A stretch of 23,146 nt of DNA from Firmicutes bacterium CAG:460 (GCA_000437355.1 FR899753.1:1-23146); one strand, 5' to 3'; positions 6,032 through 14,854 are shown, counted from the stretch's first letter. The notes: generated by a model from the sequence alone, not told the origin. Program-made: numbers and translations.

Positions 6032-7495
6032 AATTAAAGTATTTGAGCCTTTATTAACGATTTTTGAAACCGTTTCTTTAAGCTTATATCTTGTATTATC
6101 TGGCATCATACTTAGTTTAGCTTGAATTCCTTCTTGAACTATAGCTTCTAGGCTTCTACCAAATATTTCACTTTTCCAAATACTTGATGCATCACTTTCA
6201 TAGTCTTTCATTAATCTATCAATTAATTCTTTAGACTGAATTTCGCTACCTATGATTGGTTCAAAAGTAGATTCTACGTCAACTTTTAACATGTGTATGC
6301 TTGAAGCGACAGCTTTAAGTTTAACGCCATACCGGCTTCCTTGTTTAACAAGTTCAGGTGTCTGTAATTTTAGTTCTCTAATACTTGGATAAACTATACC
6401 ATATCCAGTATTTTTGGCCATTTTTATAGCACCTTTTAAAGAATCTATTTCTTCTTTATCTTCTGTATAATTAGCAAATATTTTAAGAAGTCCTGCTTTT
6501 GTGGTTACCATGTCCCCCATTAAAGATTTTAGTGTTTCAGTGTATAATTCGTTGGAACTATCGAGTGTTATTGTTACAGTTCCTGTGGATGCATCAAGTT
6601 CAGAGATAAAAGATTTTGAAATATACTCTGAATTTTCGAAATGCTCTAAAATATAATCCACATCTTTAACTTTTTCTACACTGATAACACTTTCTTTAAT
6701 TTTTTCTAAGTAGTGTTGTTTAATTTCGTTACTATTTGGTAATACATGTACCCACTCAGGTATAGAAACTTTGATGTCTAAAACTGGAAACTCGTATAAA
6801 GCTGTTTTTAATATTTCCATAATTTCTTTTTCATTCATAAGTTCTGCACTTATAGGCATGACTGGGACATCATAAGTATCCATTAAACTTCTAGCTAGTT
6901 CTTGGGTTTCAGTATTTGTAGGGTGAATACTGTTTAGTATTACTATAAATGGTTTCCCGATTGATTTTAATTCACTAACTACTTTTTCTTCTGCTTCAAG
7001 ATATGACTCCCTCTTGATTTCACCGAATGAACCATCTGTTGTCACAACAATTCCTATTGTTGCATGATCTTTGATGACCTTCTCTGTTCCAATTTCGGCC
7101 GCTTCCACAAAAGGAATCGCATCCTCGAACCAAGGACTTTTCACCATCCTAGGATTTCCTTCTTCATCAACAAAGCCATTAGCATCAGGAATGACGTAAC
7201 CTACACAATCAACTAACTTGATGCTTGTTTCGAATTCGCCGACTTTGATTGTTGCACCATTACTTGGTACAAATTTAGGTTCTGTAGTCATTATGGTTTT
7301 ACCTTGCGCACTTTGAGGTATTTCATCTAAACATCTTTTCTTTTCATATTCATCTGTTATATTTGGTACAACAAGATTTTCTATGAATCTTTTAATGAAT
7401 GTTGATTTACCAGTACGAACGGCTCCAACTACACCTAAATAGATTTCTCCATTCCCTCTTTTGGCAATTGATGATATAATTTTTTCTTTTTCCAT
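6017..7495 (-). CDS. spoIVA: Stage IV sporulation protein A, spore coat morphogenetic ATPase
   Basis: Forms the basement layer of the spore coat: it polymerises around the forespore on the mother-cell side using ATP hydrolysis. The 492 residues match the usual full length. Seen: Walker A GAVRTGKST at 24-32, the family-typical early region including 'CLDEIPQSAQGKTIMTTEP', a Walker B-like 'IKLVDCVGYVIPDANG' stretch (about 93-107), and the conserved hydrophobic end 'LIAIVI', which anchors the protein via SpoVM in relatives. The start ATG is preceded by GATGGTGG. A sigma-E-type promoter sits just upstream, agreeing with mother-cell control known for the gene. It is monocistronic with its own terminator. 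Its G+C content is visibly higher than that of most of the window, as expected for a conserved, well-expressed gene. The strongest single marker that the organism sporulates. Confidence 0.97.
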   Translation of the reverse strand: MEKEKIISSIAKRGNGEIYLGVVGAVRTGKSTFIKRFIENLVVPNITDEYEKKRCLDEIPQSAQGKTIMTTEPKFVPSNGATIKVGEFETSIKLVDCVGYVIPDANGFVDEEGNPRMVKSPWFEDAIPFVEAAEIGTEKVIKDHATIGIVVTTDGSFGEIKRESYLEAEEKVVSELKSIGKPFIVILNSIHPTNTETQELARSLMDTYDVPVMPISAELMNEKEIMEILKTALYEFPVLDIKVSIPEWVHVLPNSNEIKQHYLEKIKESVISVEKVKDVDYILEHFENSEYISKSFISELDASTGTVTITLDSSNELYTETLKSLMGDMVTTKAGLLKIFANYTEDKEEIDSLKGAIKMAKNTGYGIVYPSIRELKLQTPELVKQGSRYGVKLKAVASSIHMLKVDVESTFEPIIGSEIQSKELIDRLMKDYESDASSIWKSEIFGRSLEAIVQEGIQAKLSMMPDNTRYKLKETVSKIVNKGSNTLIAIVI

Positions 7496-7523
7496 AATCC
7501 ACCATCTTTCGTTTTCTATTGTA

Positions 7524-7552
7524 ATCGTATGTAGGGAAGTTTGTAAATATTA
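7524..7552 (-). promoter_or_regulatory. Sigma-E-type promoter of spoIVA
   Basis: Read leftward: TAATATT (7552-7546), 14-bp spacer, CATACGAT (7531-7524). The -35 fits the B. subtilis sigma-E consensus KMATATT fully. The -10 differs from CATACAMT at one base. The distance to the ATG is 28 bases. Confidence 0.75.
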
Positions 7553-7815
7553 CAATAAAATTAAGATTAGCAAATATGGAAACGCTGTAATGTTCAATGA
7601 TGAGTAAATTTTTTTACCATGAGTATATTAGATTTATATTAATTATTAACCTTTCTATTTATATACTGTAAATTCATTTAATAAATTTCCGTCTTATAAT
7701 TCCTACTTATTAAGTACTAAATATTAAATATGCTGTTTAAAAGTTATTTTTTAGTTTCCTAATATAGATAGCCCTCATAGTAAGTTTTTCTGATGGAACC
7801 AATGTTGAGATTCTT
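7553..7815. other. Gene-free AT-rich interval
   Basis: Together with the spoIVA promoter this is the longest gap in the window (7496-7815). I see no ORF with a ribosome binding site, no tRNA-like fold, no repeat array and no convincing terminator for the secreted-protein gene to its right. The only small hairpin is GTAAA/TTTAC around 7604-7617. It may hold the 3' untranslated part of the secreted-protein transcript. Confidence 0.5.
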
Positions 7816-8643
7816 CTATGCTGTGTAGTCAAGAGCGATTGAAACGCCTTGCATTCCATCATAGTCGTTTTGAACGGCTGTTGCAAAATTAATAACTTCT
7901 CCGTAACCATTATGACTTATAGTGTACGATTTAGATTGTGCTAAGGTTACGTTAGTTGCAGCGTGTTGATAACTACCATATACTGTTGCCCATCTCGTTG
8001 TTGCTGTCACTGTTGCTTCAATTGTACACTGATAGGTATTAGCATCATCAACTAGATTCATAGAAATTCCAAAACCATTATCAGCTTTAACCATGTTGGT
8101 TCCATTATTAGAATAATTTACATATCCAACGTTTCCATTTGTGTAGATATACGCTTGTACTCCACGTTGCGTTCCTTCAATTACTGTTGCGTCATCTGTC
8201 CTTAAGGCATTTACATCATAAGATTTAATATAAGGAGATTTTAACCATAAGGTTGTTAAGTCAATTGAATATGTATTAGCACTACTAAGAGGAATAGATG
8301 CTATTTGTATATTCTTATAAGTTGTTTCGTAATAAGTTGCTCTCGTTGTTGCTGTGTTCTTTGTTGCACTTGTTGCTTCTTCTTCGTTGATTTCTGTTGT
8401 TGTAGTTCCATTTGTTGTTTTCGTTACTCTATAATATTTATTTACTTTTTTAGAATTTTCTAAATCGTAAGATAAATATCTTGAGGCGTCCTCATCACTC
8501 ATTGTTGCAATTCTCAAATCTGAAAAAACTAATTTTAGTCTTGCATATTCTGCATCTGTTAGTGTTGCACCTTTTACGCTGCTAGTTAAAAATATGCCAA
8601 GCATTATAATTGTAGCTATAATGCTTTTTCGCAAACCGTTCAA
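7816..8643 (-). CDS. Secreted Thr-rich hypothetical protein with Sec signal peptide
   Basis: Not recognised. The start is TTG 8643-8641 with AAGGGGA directly upstream; an ATG four bases earlier is in another frame. Residues 1-25 form a classical signal peptide: basic 'NGLRKS', a hydrophobic core of about 15 residues, and a likely cut after 'SVKG' or nearby. The mature part has a Thr-rich, low-complexity stretch (about 74-106, many Thr-Thr pairs), then alternating hydrophobic/polar residues suggesting an all-beta fold to the C-terminal 'GVSIALDYTA'. One lone Cys (206) excludes an internal disulfide. There is no LPxTG or other wall anchor. It lies 81 bases downstream of the membrane HTH gene in the same direction. 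A hand count of 7921-7980 gives 23 G/C of 60, against 10 of 60 at 12001-12060, so composition differs from much of the window. Role unknown; exported structural or surface protein is inference. Confidence 0.8.
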   Translation of the reverse strand: MNGLRKSIIATIIMLGIFLTSSVKGATLTDAEYARLKLVFSDLRIATMSDEDASRYLSYDLENSKKVNKYYRVTKTTNGTTTTEINEEEATSATKNTATTRATYYETTYKNIQIASIPLSSANTYSIDLTTLWLKSPYIKSYDVNALRTDDATVIEGTQRGVQAYIYTNGNVGYVNYSNNGTNMVKADNGFGISMNLVDDANTYQCTIEATVTATTRWATVYGSYQHAATNVTLAQSKSYTISHNGYGEVINFATAVQNDYDGMQGVSIALDYTA

Positions 8644-8724
8644 ACATCCCCTTTCGGTTCCAACCCAATTGTCTCATAAAGAGTCGAAAAAAGTAAATAG
8701 AAAATCGCGGGAATTGATATTCTC

Positions 8725-9984
8725 TTATTGGAGAGTTTGTGTTAACTCCCTATAAACATCGAGAATATAATTAACTTTAATATGATAGTTTTTACAATCA
8801 CCTTTTATACAATTTAATAAATTATCTGGTACATTATAATCAAAACATTCTATATTAATGTTATCTTTAATTGAATATGAATAATTAACTCTGTTAGTGC
8901 TGTAATAATATTTAATAATTTCTGAGTGGTTATTAATTTGATTACTTATTATTAATATTCCATTTGAAATCATATTTTTTATTACAGTATTTTCGTCTAT
9001 CTTTTTAGTATAAGTCTTTTTCTCTTCATCATATTTGTAACCTAATTTTTCTAATTCATTTTCTGGTGTGTCATGTTCACTGAATGTTTTAATTGTTTTA
9101 TCACTTGTTACATCATCTGTTGGAATATTTGATGGTGCATAAGAGTTATTAAAAAGAGACAAGTTATCGGTTGATAAAATGCTTGTCTCATAATTACTGT
9201 CTTTAACATAAGTTTTGTAGGATAATTTGTTATTATTAAATTTTTCTTTGAATGCTAATTGACATTCATATTTATAAATTTTATTTTGTTCGTCCCTAGT
9301 TTCAATTGTTAAATATAGATTTCTTTTAATATTTTCTATTGTGTCTTTGCTTAATAAATCTGTATTTGATTTATTCTCTTCAATATAAATATTTTTTAAA
9401 TTATCAGCTTTATACAAGATTTTTTTATCTCCGTTTACTAATGTGTATAATTCCAATTTAATTTCTGTTGGTTCATACTCAATTTTCTTCAGTGCGATGT
9501 TTTCTAATGTTAGAATATTTACTGTTTTTGTTTGGAAGAAATATCCATGATTTAAGTAAATATTATCACCATCATATTTCAAATCATAAATCTTAACTGA
9601 GTTAAAGTTGTTTATGAAATAAATTAACAACAATATAAACGCTATTATAAATCCGATTAAGAAGATGTTGTGAATTAAATAATTTAATGCCTTCCCAAGT
9701 TTCATTTTTATAAAACTCATATTATCTTTAAATTTCTTTTCAGATTTAATTAGTAAGCTTGGAGATATTTCCAGTTTCTTACAGATGTTCCTAATTTGGC
9801 ACAAGTCTGGAACTGTTGTGCCGTTCTCCCACTTTGAAATCGTTCTATCAGATACACCGATTAAATCTGCTAAATCTTTCTGTGTTAGATTTCTGTCTCT
9901 TCTAATACTGTAAATGGTATTAGCAAATTTTGTACTTTTTACGACTTCCTTCGTAGTTTTGTTTTCTTTTTCAACCTTTTTCAT
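8725..9984 (-). CDS. Membrane-anchored XRE-family HTH regulator with extracytoplasmic domain
   Basis: Likely DNA-binding protein tethered to the membrane, able to pass an outside signal to transcription. Seen: an XRE/Cro-type HTH at about 20-79 ('YSIRRDRNLTQKDLADLIGVSDRTISKWENG' in pieces), a single membrane segment at about 105-127, and about 290 extracytoplasmic residues with no recognised fold, mostly beta-like and Asn/Tyr/Lys-rich. HTH inside and C-terminus outside follows from the single helix. It is divergent from the serine hydrolase gene, with a shared regulatory interval of 106 bases that carries repeated motifs. Upstream of the secreted-protein gene it may control both. An extended -10 (TGGTAAAAT) lies 15 bases before the start, with GGTGAAAG as ribosome binding site. 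Autoregulation is inference; the ligand is unknown. Confidence 0.85.
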   Translation of the reverse strand: MKKVEKENKTTKEVVKSTKFANTIYSIRRDRNLTQKDLADLIGVSDRTISKWENGTTVPDLCQIRNICKKLEISPSLLIKSEKKFKDNMSFIKMKLGKALNYLIHNIFLIGFIIAFILLLIYFINNFNSVKIYDLKYDGDNIYLNHGYFFQTKTVNILTLENIALKKIEYEPTEIKLELYTLVNGDKKILYKADNLKNIYIEENKSNTDLLSKDTIENIKRNLYLTIETRDEQNKIYKYECQLAFKEKFNNNKLSYKTYVKDSNYETSILSTDNLSLFNNSYAPSNIPTDDVTSDKTIKTFSEHDTPENELEKLGYKYDEEKKTYTKKIDENTVIKNMISNGILIISNQINNHSEIIKYYYSTNRVNYSYSIKDNINIECFDYNVPDNLLNCIKGDCKNYHIKVNYILDVYRELTQTLQ

Positions 9985-9999
9985 ACTTTCACCATTTTC

Positions 10000-10007
10000 A
10001 TTTTACC
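10000..10007 (-). promoter_or_regulatory. Extended -10 promoter for the membrane HTH gene
   Basis: Read leftward: TGG directly before TAAAAT (10005-10000), an extended -10 without a good -35 at 17-18 bp. The first operator-like repeat overlaps the TGG. Confidence 0.4.
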
Positions 10008-10056
10008 ATAAATTTCCAATTATTGCACCATAAATTTGACTTTTTATCATAAAATT
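10005..10056. promoter_or_regulatory. Direct repeats ACCATAAATTT in a divergent promoter interval
   Basis: ACCATAAATTT occurs at 10005-10015 and 10027-10037, start to start 22 bases (about two helical turns). A looser copy, ATCATAAAATT, lies at 10046-10056. The first abuts the leftward -10 and the second touches the rightward -35, so a protein bound here could affect both genes. The XRE protein encoded alongside is the natural candidate (inference). Confidence 0.45.
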
Positions 10057-10064
10057 ACTATAAT
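10036..10064 (+). promoter_or_regulatory. Strong sigma-A-type promoter for the serine hydrolase gene
   Basis: TTGACT (10036-10041), 17-bp spacer, TATAAT (10059-10064). AAGGAGG follows, then the ATG at 10091. Confidence 0.8.
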
Positions 10065-10090
10065 AAGCCTAAATTAAGGAGGAAATTAGA

Positions 10091-11542
10091 ATGCGTGAAT
10101 ATTTTATTTATAAAAAATACATTGATGAACTTTTGAAAAATCAAAATAATACTAATATACCTTTGTTACAAGATATTTATAGTTATAAAAATTATGAAAG
10201 AATTTTAAAACCTGTTTTAAAAACTATTTATGATAATCCTTATGCTAATTTAACCACTTTAAGATTGAAATTATTTTTAAATAGTGGTTTAAAAGAAATA
10301 ATGAATATTTTTGTTAATGATACTAAAATTACTCCGGGTGTGTTACTAGATTTTGGAACATTTAAAACTCGTGATACTGTGTTATGTGGACTTCGTCAGG
10401 AAGTTGATATGAAAGATGGTAAATTAAAAAAAGATGAACTTCCAATTGAACAAGATACTATTTTTGATTTAGCTTCTACATCTAAAACTTTTACTGCTGT
10501 TGCTATATTAATTTTAGAAGAAAATAATTTAATTGATGTTTTTGAACCAGTTAGAAAATATGTTCCTGAGTTTAAAAATTTAGGAAATACTACAATTTAT
10601 GATTTATTAAAATTTAGAGTTAAAATTGTAACTGATAAACGTGTTGATAGTACTAATAATAAGGAAGAAGCTTTAGAAATATTATATAGTGCCAAGCTCG
10701 TAGAAGAGGAAAAAGTTATGAATGCTTATACTGATATGGGAGCTATGATTTTAAGAATTGTTGTTGAAAAAGTTACTAACATGAGTTTTAATGAATTTAT
10801 TACGGAAATGATTTTTAAAAAAGCTAATATGGTTGATACACATTTAATTGTACCTAGCGAAAAAATAGAAAGAGTTGCTAATGAAAATTTTTCTTCAATT
10901 GTTTTAAGTGATGGAACTGTTAAAACTAATTATAATAATGTTAAAGGTACTCAACATGACCCAAAAGCTATTGCTATTGGAGCTAAATCTGGTATAGCTC
11001 CGGGTCATGCCGGTTATTTTTCTACTAAGAATGATATGATTAATTTTGCTAATGCTTTAATAAATGAAAAAATTTTAACTAAAGAAAGTTTGTATTCGAT
11101 GAGCGATACTGAAACAGGATTTAAAGATAACGATAAATATGCTAGATTTTATGGTTCTTTAGTTTTTTTGAAGCAACCTGACCCTGAATTTTTGTCTGTT
11201 TATCCTCCCCTTTCTGGAAAATCATTTATGTCACCGGGATTTGCTGGTACACAACTTGTTGTAGACCCGATTAATAAAATTACTTTGTTTGTTGGAGCTC
11301 CAAGACTTCATAATAGAATTTATCAAATTTCTAAAAATCAATTACCTAATATTAAGATTGATAGTCATAATATGAAAACATTTATTTTACCTGATGGTAG
11401 TGAGAAAATTGTTTGTAGTGATTATACTAAAGCTAAAGAAGTTCTTGTTACTTTAGCTTTGGATTTAGCTATACAATATCAATTATTAGAAAAAATATTT
11501 ACAAATGAAAAAGGAATGCATTTAGTTCGTGAACTAAATTAG
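10091..11542 (+). CDS. Class C beta-lactamase-fold serine hydrolase, cytoplasmic
   Basis: Serine hydrolase of the PF00144 family. Seen: the nucleophile motif SxxK as STSK (Ser129, Lys132) in 'FDLASTSKTFTA', a second motif Y-x-N replaced by Tyr213-Thr-Asp215, and His-Ala-Gly (306-308) as third motif in 'PGHAGYFSTKND'. The stretch 'QHDPKAIAIG' plus 'GHAGYFST' resembles the subgroup containing B. subtilis AmiE, the MurNAc-L-Ala amidase of muropeptide recovery; that is one candidate role, esterase or D-peptidase being others. There is no signal peptide or membrane segment, so it acts inside the cell, which fits muropeptide salvage better than antibiotic resistance. The first 80 residues are an extra helical region. 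It has its own promoter, a strong AAGGAGG and a terminator. The operator-like repeats suggest control by the divergent membrane HTH protein. Family sure, substrate not. Confidence 0.85.
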   Translation: MREYFIYKKYIDELLKNQNNTNIPLLQDIYSYKNYERILKPVLKTIYDNPYANLTTLRLKLFLNSGLKEIMNIFVNDTKITPGVLLDFGTFKTRDTVLCGLRQEVDMKDGKLKKDELPIEQDTIFDLASTSKTFTAVAILILEENNLIDVFEPVRKYVPEFKNLGNTTIYDLLKFRVKIVTDKRVDSTNNKEEALEILYSAKLVEEEKVMNAYTDMGAMILRIVVEKVTNMSFNEFITEMIFKKANMVDTHLIVPSEKIERVANENFSSIVLSDGTVKTNYNNVKGTQHDPKAIAIGAKSGIAPGHAGYFSTKNDMINFANALINEKILTKESLYSMSDTETGFKDNDKYARFYGSLVFLKQPDPEFLSVYPPLSGKSFMSPGFAGTQLVVDPINKITLFVGAPRLHNRIYQISKNQLPNIKIDSHNMKTFILPDGSEKIVCSDYTKAKEVLVTLALDLAIQYQLLEKIFTNEKGMHLVRELN

Positions 11543-11554
11543 CATTCTTTTTTT
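11514..11554. terminator. Long bidirectional terminator between hydrolase and SNF2 helicase
   Basis: GAATGC (11514-11519) pairs with GCATTC (11542-11547). ATTTAGTTC (11520-11528) pairs with GAACTAAAT (11531-11539), leaving a 2-base loop and a 2-base bulge. Seven Ts follow to the right. The hydrolase stop lies in the right arm and the helicase stop lies at 11553, just past the hairpin. Confidence 0.85.
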
Positions 11555-14500
11555 AATCTTTATTTTCATATGATAATAGGTTTTTAATATCTTCTTTTGT
11601 AAGTTCTGATAAAATATTCTTATCACGAATTTCTCCATCGATTAGTTTATCACTTAAAATTCTTTTTTTATTTTGAAGTTCTAATATTTTTTCTTCAATT
11701 GTTCCTTTGGTAATAAGATGAATTACTTCAACAGTATTTTTTTGACCAATACGGTGTGCTCTATCTGTTGCTTGATTTTCTGCTTGAGGATTCCACCATA
11801 AATCTAGATGAATTACCACATCTGCAGTTGCTAAGTTTAAACCTGTTCCTCCAGACTTTAACATTATTAAAAATACTTTAACATCATCATTATTATTAAA
11901 GTTATCAACCATTTCTATTCTATCTTTAGCTGGAACGCTTCCATCAATCATGTAAGTTTTAATTTTTGCTTTATTTAATTTTTCTTTTACAATATTTAAA
12001 GCTGTTTTAAATGATGAGAATATTAAAATTTTATGATTGTTTTTAATATATTCATTTACAATACTTTCTAATTGTTCTAATTTATTAGAACCATCCTTGT
12101 AATTATCATAAACAATATTTGGGTCAATACAGATTTGTCTTAATTTGGTTAAAAGTTGTAATATTAAAAATCTTGCTTTATTCATACCTTCAGTTTCTAT
12201 GATTTTTTCCATTTCTTCTTTTACTCTTTCAAGTTCTGCAACATATAGTTTCTTTTGTTCATCTTTTAATTCAATATAAATATCATTTATTAATTTGTCT
12301 GGTAGTTCTTTTACAACATCTTGTTTTTTTCTTCTTAAAATAAATGGGTTAATTTGTTTACTTAAACCTTTTATTAAAATTTCACTGTCTTCATCAAAAT
12401 CTTTTATTTTATATTTACTTTGAAATTTTGTTAGACTTGCTAAGTAACCTGGCATGATGAAATCAAATATACTCCATAATTCTAAAATAGAATTTTCAAG
12501 TGGTGTTCCTGTTAGAGCAAATTTAGTTTCCGCATTAACCTTTTTTACAACTTTAGTTATTCCTGCCATGTTATTTTTTATATTTTGAGCTTCATCAATA
12601 ACCATGGTGTTAAAATTTAAATTGTTGTAAAGTTCTTCATCTTCCCTAAGTAAACCATAAGTTGTTATAATTACATTTGTATCATTTAAATCACTTAGAA
12701 TTTTGGTTCTTTTATCTTTATTTCCAACACAAATTTTTCTTTTGATGTTACTACCAAAACTATCAAATTCATGGTCCCAGTTATAAGATAGAGATGTGGG
12801 AACTACAATTAAAAATTTATTATTTTCATTATCTTTTAGCATTTGTTTAATGTAATAAATTACTTGAATTGTTTTTCCTAAACCCATTTCATCAGCAAGA
12901 ATACCACCAAAACCAGTTTTTGCAAGGGTATATAACCATTTAACTCCCGTTACTTGATAATCCCTTAAAATTTTAAGTTCATCTTTTGGTAATGTTAAAT
13001 TAATATCTTTAAATTTATAGAATTTATCAATAAAATTATCAAATAAATTATCTGTTTTAATAATGTTATATTTCGTATTTTTTAAACTATCTAAATATAT
13101 GGCACGATATTTTAAAATTGCTCCATGACCAGCAATTATTTCAGCATCACTTAGTTCTAAGTCATCTTTTAAATCACTTAGTTCTTTTAAAGATTCATCT
13201 TCTAGATTTAGAATATCACCATTTTTAAGACGATAATATTTCTTTTTATTTTTTATTTCTTCAAAAATATTTACTAATTCGTTAGAATTAATATCTCCGA
13301 GAGAAAATGTGTAACTTAAAATATTATCTTGACCAATACCAAACATTGATGTAACTGATGTTTTTTTCTTAATATTTATTCCTTTAAATTTTTCAGTTGT
13401 AAATATTTCATATTTGGTTGCTAAATTTTCTAATCCATTTTCTAAAAATTCAACTTCTTTTTCAATATCTTTTAAAATAATTTTATTATTATCTATTTCA
13501 AAACCATATTTTAATATATCATTTATAACTTTTGTTTCATAATCAATGTCCCTTAAAATGGTGTTTGATTTATCAAAATAATTTACTTCTTTTTCATCGT
13601 AATTAAATAAGGCATCAACTAAAATATATGAACTTCTTAAGTCGAAATACAATTTTGTACTTATTTCTTTTGGTAATGTTATATCAGTAACTGAAGCATC
13701 AATCTTTAAGTTTTTTCTTACTATTTTAAGTAACCCTTTTGTGAAAGCATCTACTTTTTCTTTTGATATTATTAATTTATCTAGTTTATTTTCCATTAAA
13801 TCATCGATTAATTCTTGTTCTAATTTTCTTAAGTGATATAAATTACCTTTGTATAATATGTATTCATAATCATTTTTTATTAACACTTCAATATTTTCTA
13901 AATCAAAATCTAATTCATATGATTCATTATTTTTTATTAAGTTTGATGAAATTGGAAAACCTTCTTTTATGCCCTCTATTTTATAGTTATTGATGATGAA
14001 ATTAGTATTTTTTATTTTATTTAAGAATGTTTTAAAGTCTTTTGCAAAAATATTTCTATTGTAGCTTCCTTCACAGACATCTAAATATGATTCTATAATT
14101 GTTTTAGAATTACTAGATAAATAATATTTTTCAGGTATATATGTAAAATTTTTACCAAAATACACTTCTCCTTCTTGGTTTTCATACGCAACTTTAAAAG
14201 CTGTAGCATGATTACCTAAAGTGTATAATTTATCTTCACCAATCATTATTTTTATATTGAAATCTGTGTATGTTCTTCCATAATAATAGTAATAACTTTC
14301 TTTTTCAGTTACATTAATAATTAATTCTACTTGAAGTTCTTTTTTTATTAGTATATCTTCGTCTGGCATAAATTTATTTAAAATATCTTCAGTTATTTTA
14401 TGAACATTTATTATTGAACCTTTAAATAATGTTTCATAATAATTTACAAATACCGCCCCGATATGTTTACAACTTTGAAAATTACGATATTCTTTACAGT

Positions 14501-14750
14501 CACAGATTGTTTTTACTATTTCTTTGTTATCTTCAATTACGATTGATACATCATAATAAGTTGGTTTAGTTTCAGAGTCAACTTCAAAATTAAATACTTT
14601 TAAAGTGCTATAAGTTCCTTTTGTTTCTTTTGAATCTTTAAAAGTAATTTTTTCTTTATCATAGGTTTTGCCTTTTACAATATCTGTGGTATTTACATAT
14701 GCTCTGATATTAGTTTTGTTTATTAAGTCTGTTAAGTTTTCTATTTGCAT
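11553..14750 (-). CDS. SWIM zinc finger SNF2/Rad54-family DNA translocase
   Basis: ATP-dependent double-stranded DNA translocase of the bacterial SWI2/SNF2 group. Seen in the 1065 residues: an N-terminal SWIM zinc motif CxCx8CxH (Cys83, Cys85, Cys94, His96); a long middle region (about 110-580) of mixed strands as in bacterial SNF2 helicase-associated domains; then the motor. Its motifs are DEMGLGKT (620-627), DEAQ (718-721), 'LTGTPLENS', and in the second lobe 'SGGTGLNLATAD' and 'QATDRAHRIGQ' (about 993-1003). All key motor residues are intact and length is normal for the SWIM-SNF2 subgroup. B. subtilis relatives are of uncertain role, possibly transcription recycling or repair. It is monocistronic with an extended -10 promoter and a GGAGG ribosome binding site. 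No defence partner genes are adjacent, so I do not call it a defence system. Confidence 0.93.
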   Translation of the reverse strand: MQIENLTDLINKTNIRAYVNTTDIVKGKTYDKEKITFKDSKETKGTYSTLKVFNFEVDSETKPTYYDVSIVIEDNKEIVKTICDCKEYRNFQSCKHIGAVFVNYYETLFKGSIINVHKITEDILNKFMPDEDILIKKELQVELIINVTEKESYYYYYGRTYTDFNIKIMIGEDKLYTLGNHATAFKVAYENQEGEVYFGKNFTYIPEKYYLSSNSKTIIESYLDVCEGSYNRNIFAKDFKTFLNKIKNTNFIINNYKIEGIKEGFPISSNLIKNNESYELDFDLENIEVLIKNDYEYILYKGNLYHLRKLEQELIDDLMENKLDKLIISKEKVDAFTKGLLKIVRKNLKIDASVTDITLPKEISTKLYFDLRSSYILVDALFNYDEKEVNYFDKSNTILRDIDYETKVINDILKYGFEIDNNKIILKDIEKEVEFLENGLENLATKYEIFTTEKFKGINIKKKTSVTSMFGIGQDNILSYTFSLGDINSNELVNIFEEIKNKKKYYRLKNGDILNLEDESLKELSDLKDDLELSDAEIIAGHGAILKYRAIYLDSLKNTKYNIIKTDNLFDNFIDKFYKFKDINLTLPKDELKILRDYQVTGVKWLYTLAKTGFGGILADEMGLGKTIQVIYYIKQMLKDNENNKFLIVVPTSLSYNWDHEFDSFGSNIKRKICVGNKDKRTKILSDLNDTNVIITTYGLLREDEELYNNLNFNTMVIDEAQNIKNNMAGITKVVKKVNAETKFALTGTPLENSILELWSIFDFIMPGYLASLTKFQSKYKIKDFDEDSEILIKGLSKQINPFILRRKKQDVVKELPDKLINDIYIELKDEQKKLYVAELERVKEEMEKIIETEGMNKARFLILQLLTKLRQICIDPNIVYDNYKDGSNKLEQLESIVNEYIKNNHKILIFSSFKTALNIVKEKLNKAKIKTYMIDGSVPAKDRIEMVDNFNNNDDVKVFLIMLKSGGTGLNLATADVVIHLDLWWNPQAENQATDRAHRIGQKNTVEVIHLITKGTIEEKILELQNKKRILSDKLIDGEIRDKNILSELTKEDIKNLLSYENKD

Positions 14751-14769
14751 AATTATACCTCCAATCTAT

Positions 14770-14798
14770 ATCTTACCATAATTTATTTAAAATAACAA
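14770..14798 (-). promoter_or_regulatory. Sigma-A-type promoter for the SNF2 gene
   Basis: Read leftward: TTGTTA (14798-14793), 17-bp spacer, TAAGAT (14775-14770), preceded by TGG (extended -10). GGAGG and the ATG follow. Confidence 0.65.
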
Positions 14799-14826
14799 TT
14801 GTTTGCTTTCAAATTTTTGTTATTTT

Positions 14827-14854
14827 AAAAAGAAACTAGTATTTAACTAGCTTC
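14827..14854 (-). terminator. Intrinsic terminator at the end of the five-gene operon
   Basis: Read leftward: GAAGCTAGT (14854-14846), a 5-base loop, then ACTAGTTTC (14840-14832). This is nine pairs with one G-U, then five T. The stop codon of the CPBP protease (14845-14843) lies in the loop. Confidence 0.8.

Noticed and set aside
7600..7620. Small hairpin GTAAA/TTTAC in the gene-free interval
   Set aside because: Five weak pairs in an A/T-rich stretch are expected by chance, and it is not placed right after a stop codon.
10091..11542. Antibiotic resistance beta-lactamase
   Set aside because: No signal peptide, Tyr-x-Asn altered to Tyr-Thr-Asp, and the sequence around His306 resembles peptidoglycan-recycling or esterase members, so resistance is not supported.
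11553..14750. SNF2 helicase as part of a phage-defence system (for example DISARM-like)
   Set aside because: No methyltransferase, nuclease or other defence gene lies next to it, and it has its own promoter and terminator. SWIM-SNF2 proteins are common housekeeping genes in Bacillota.
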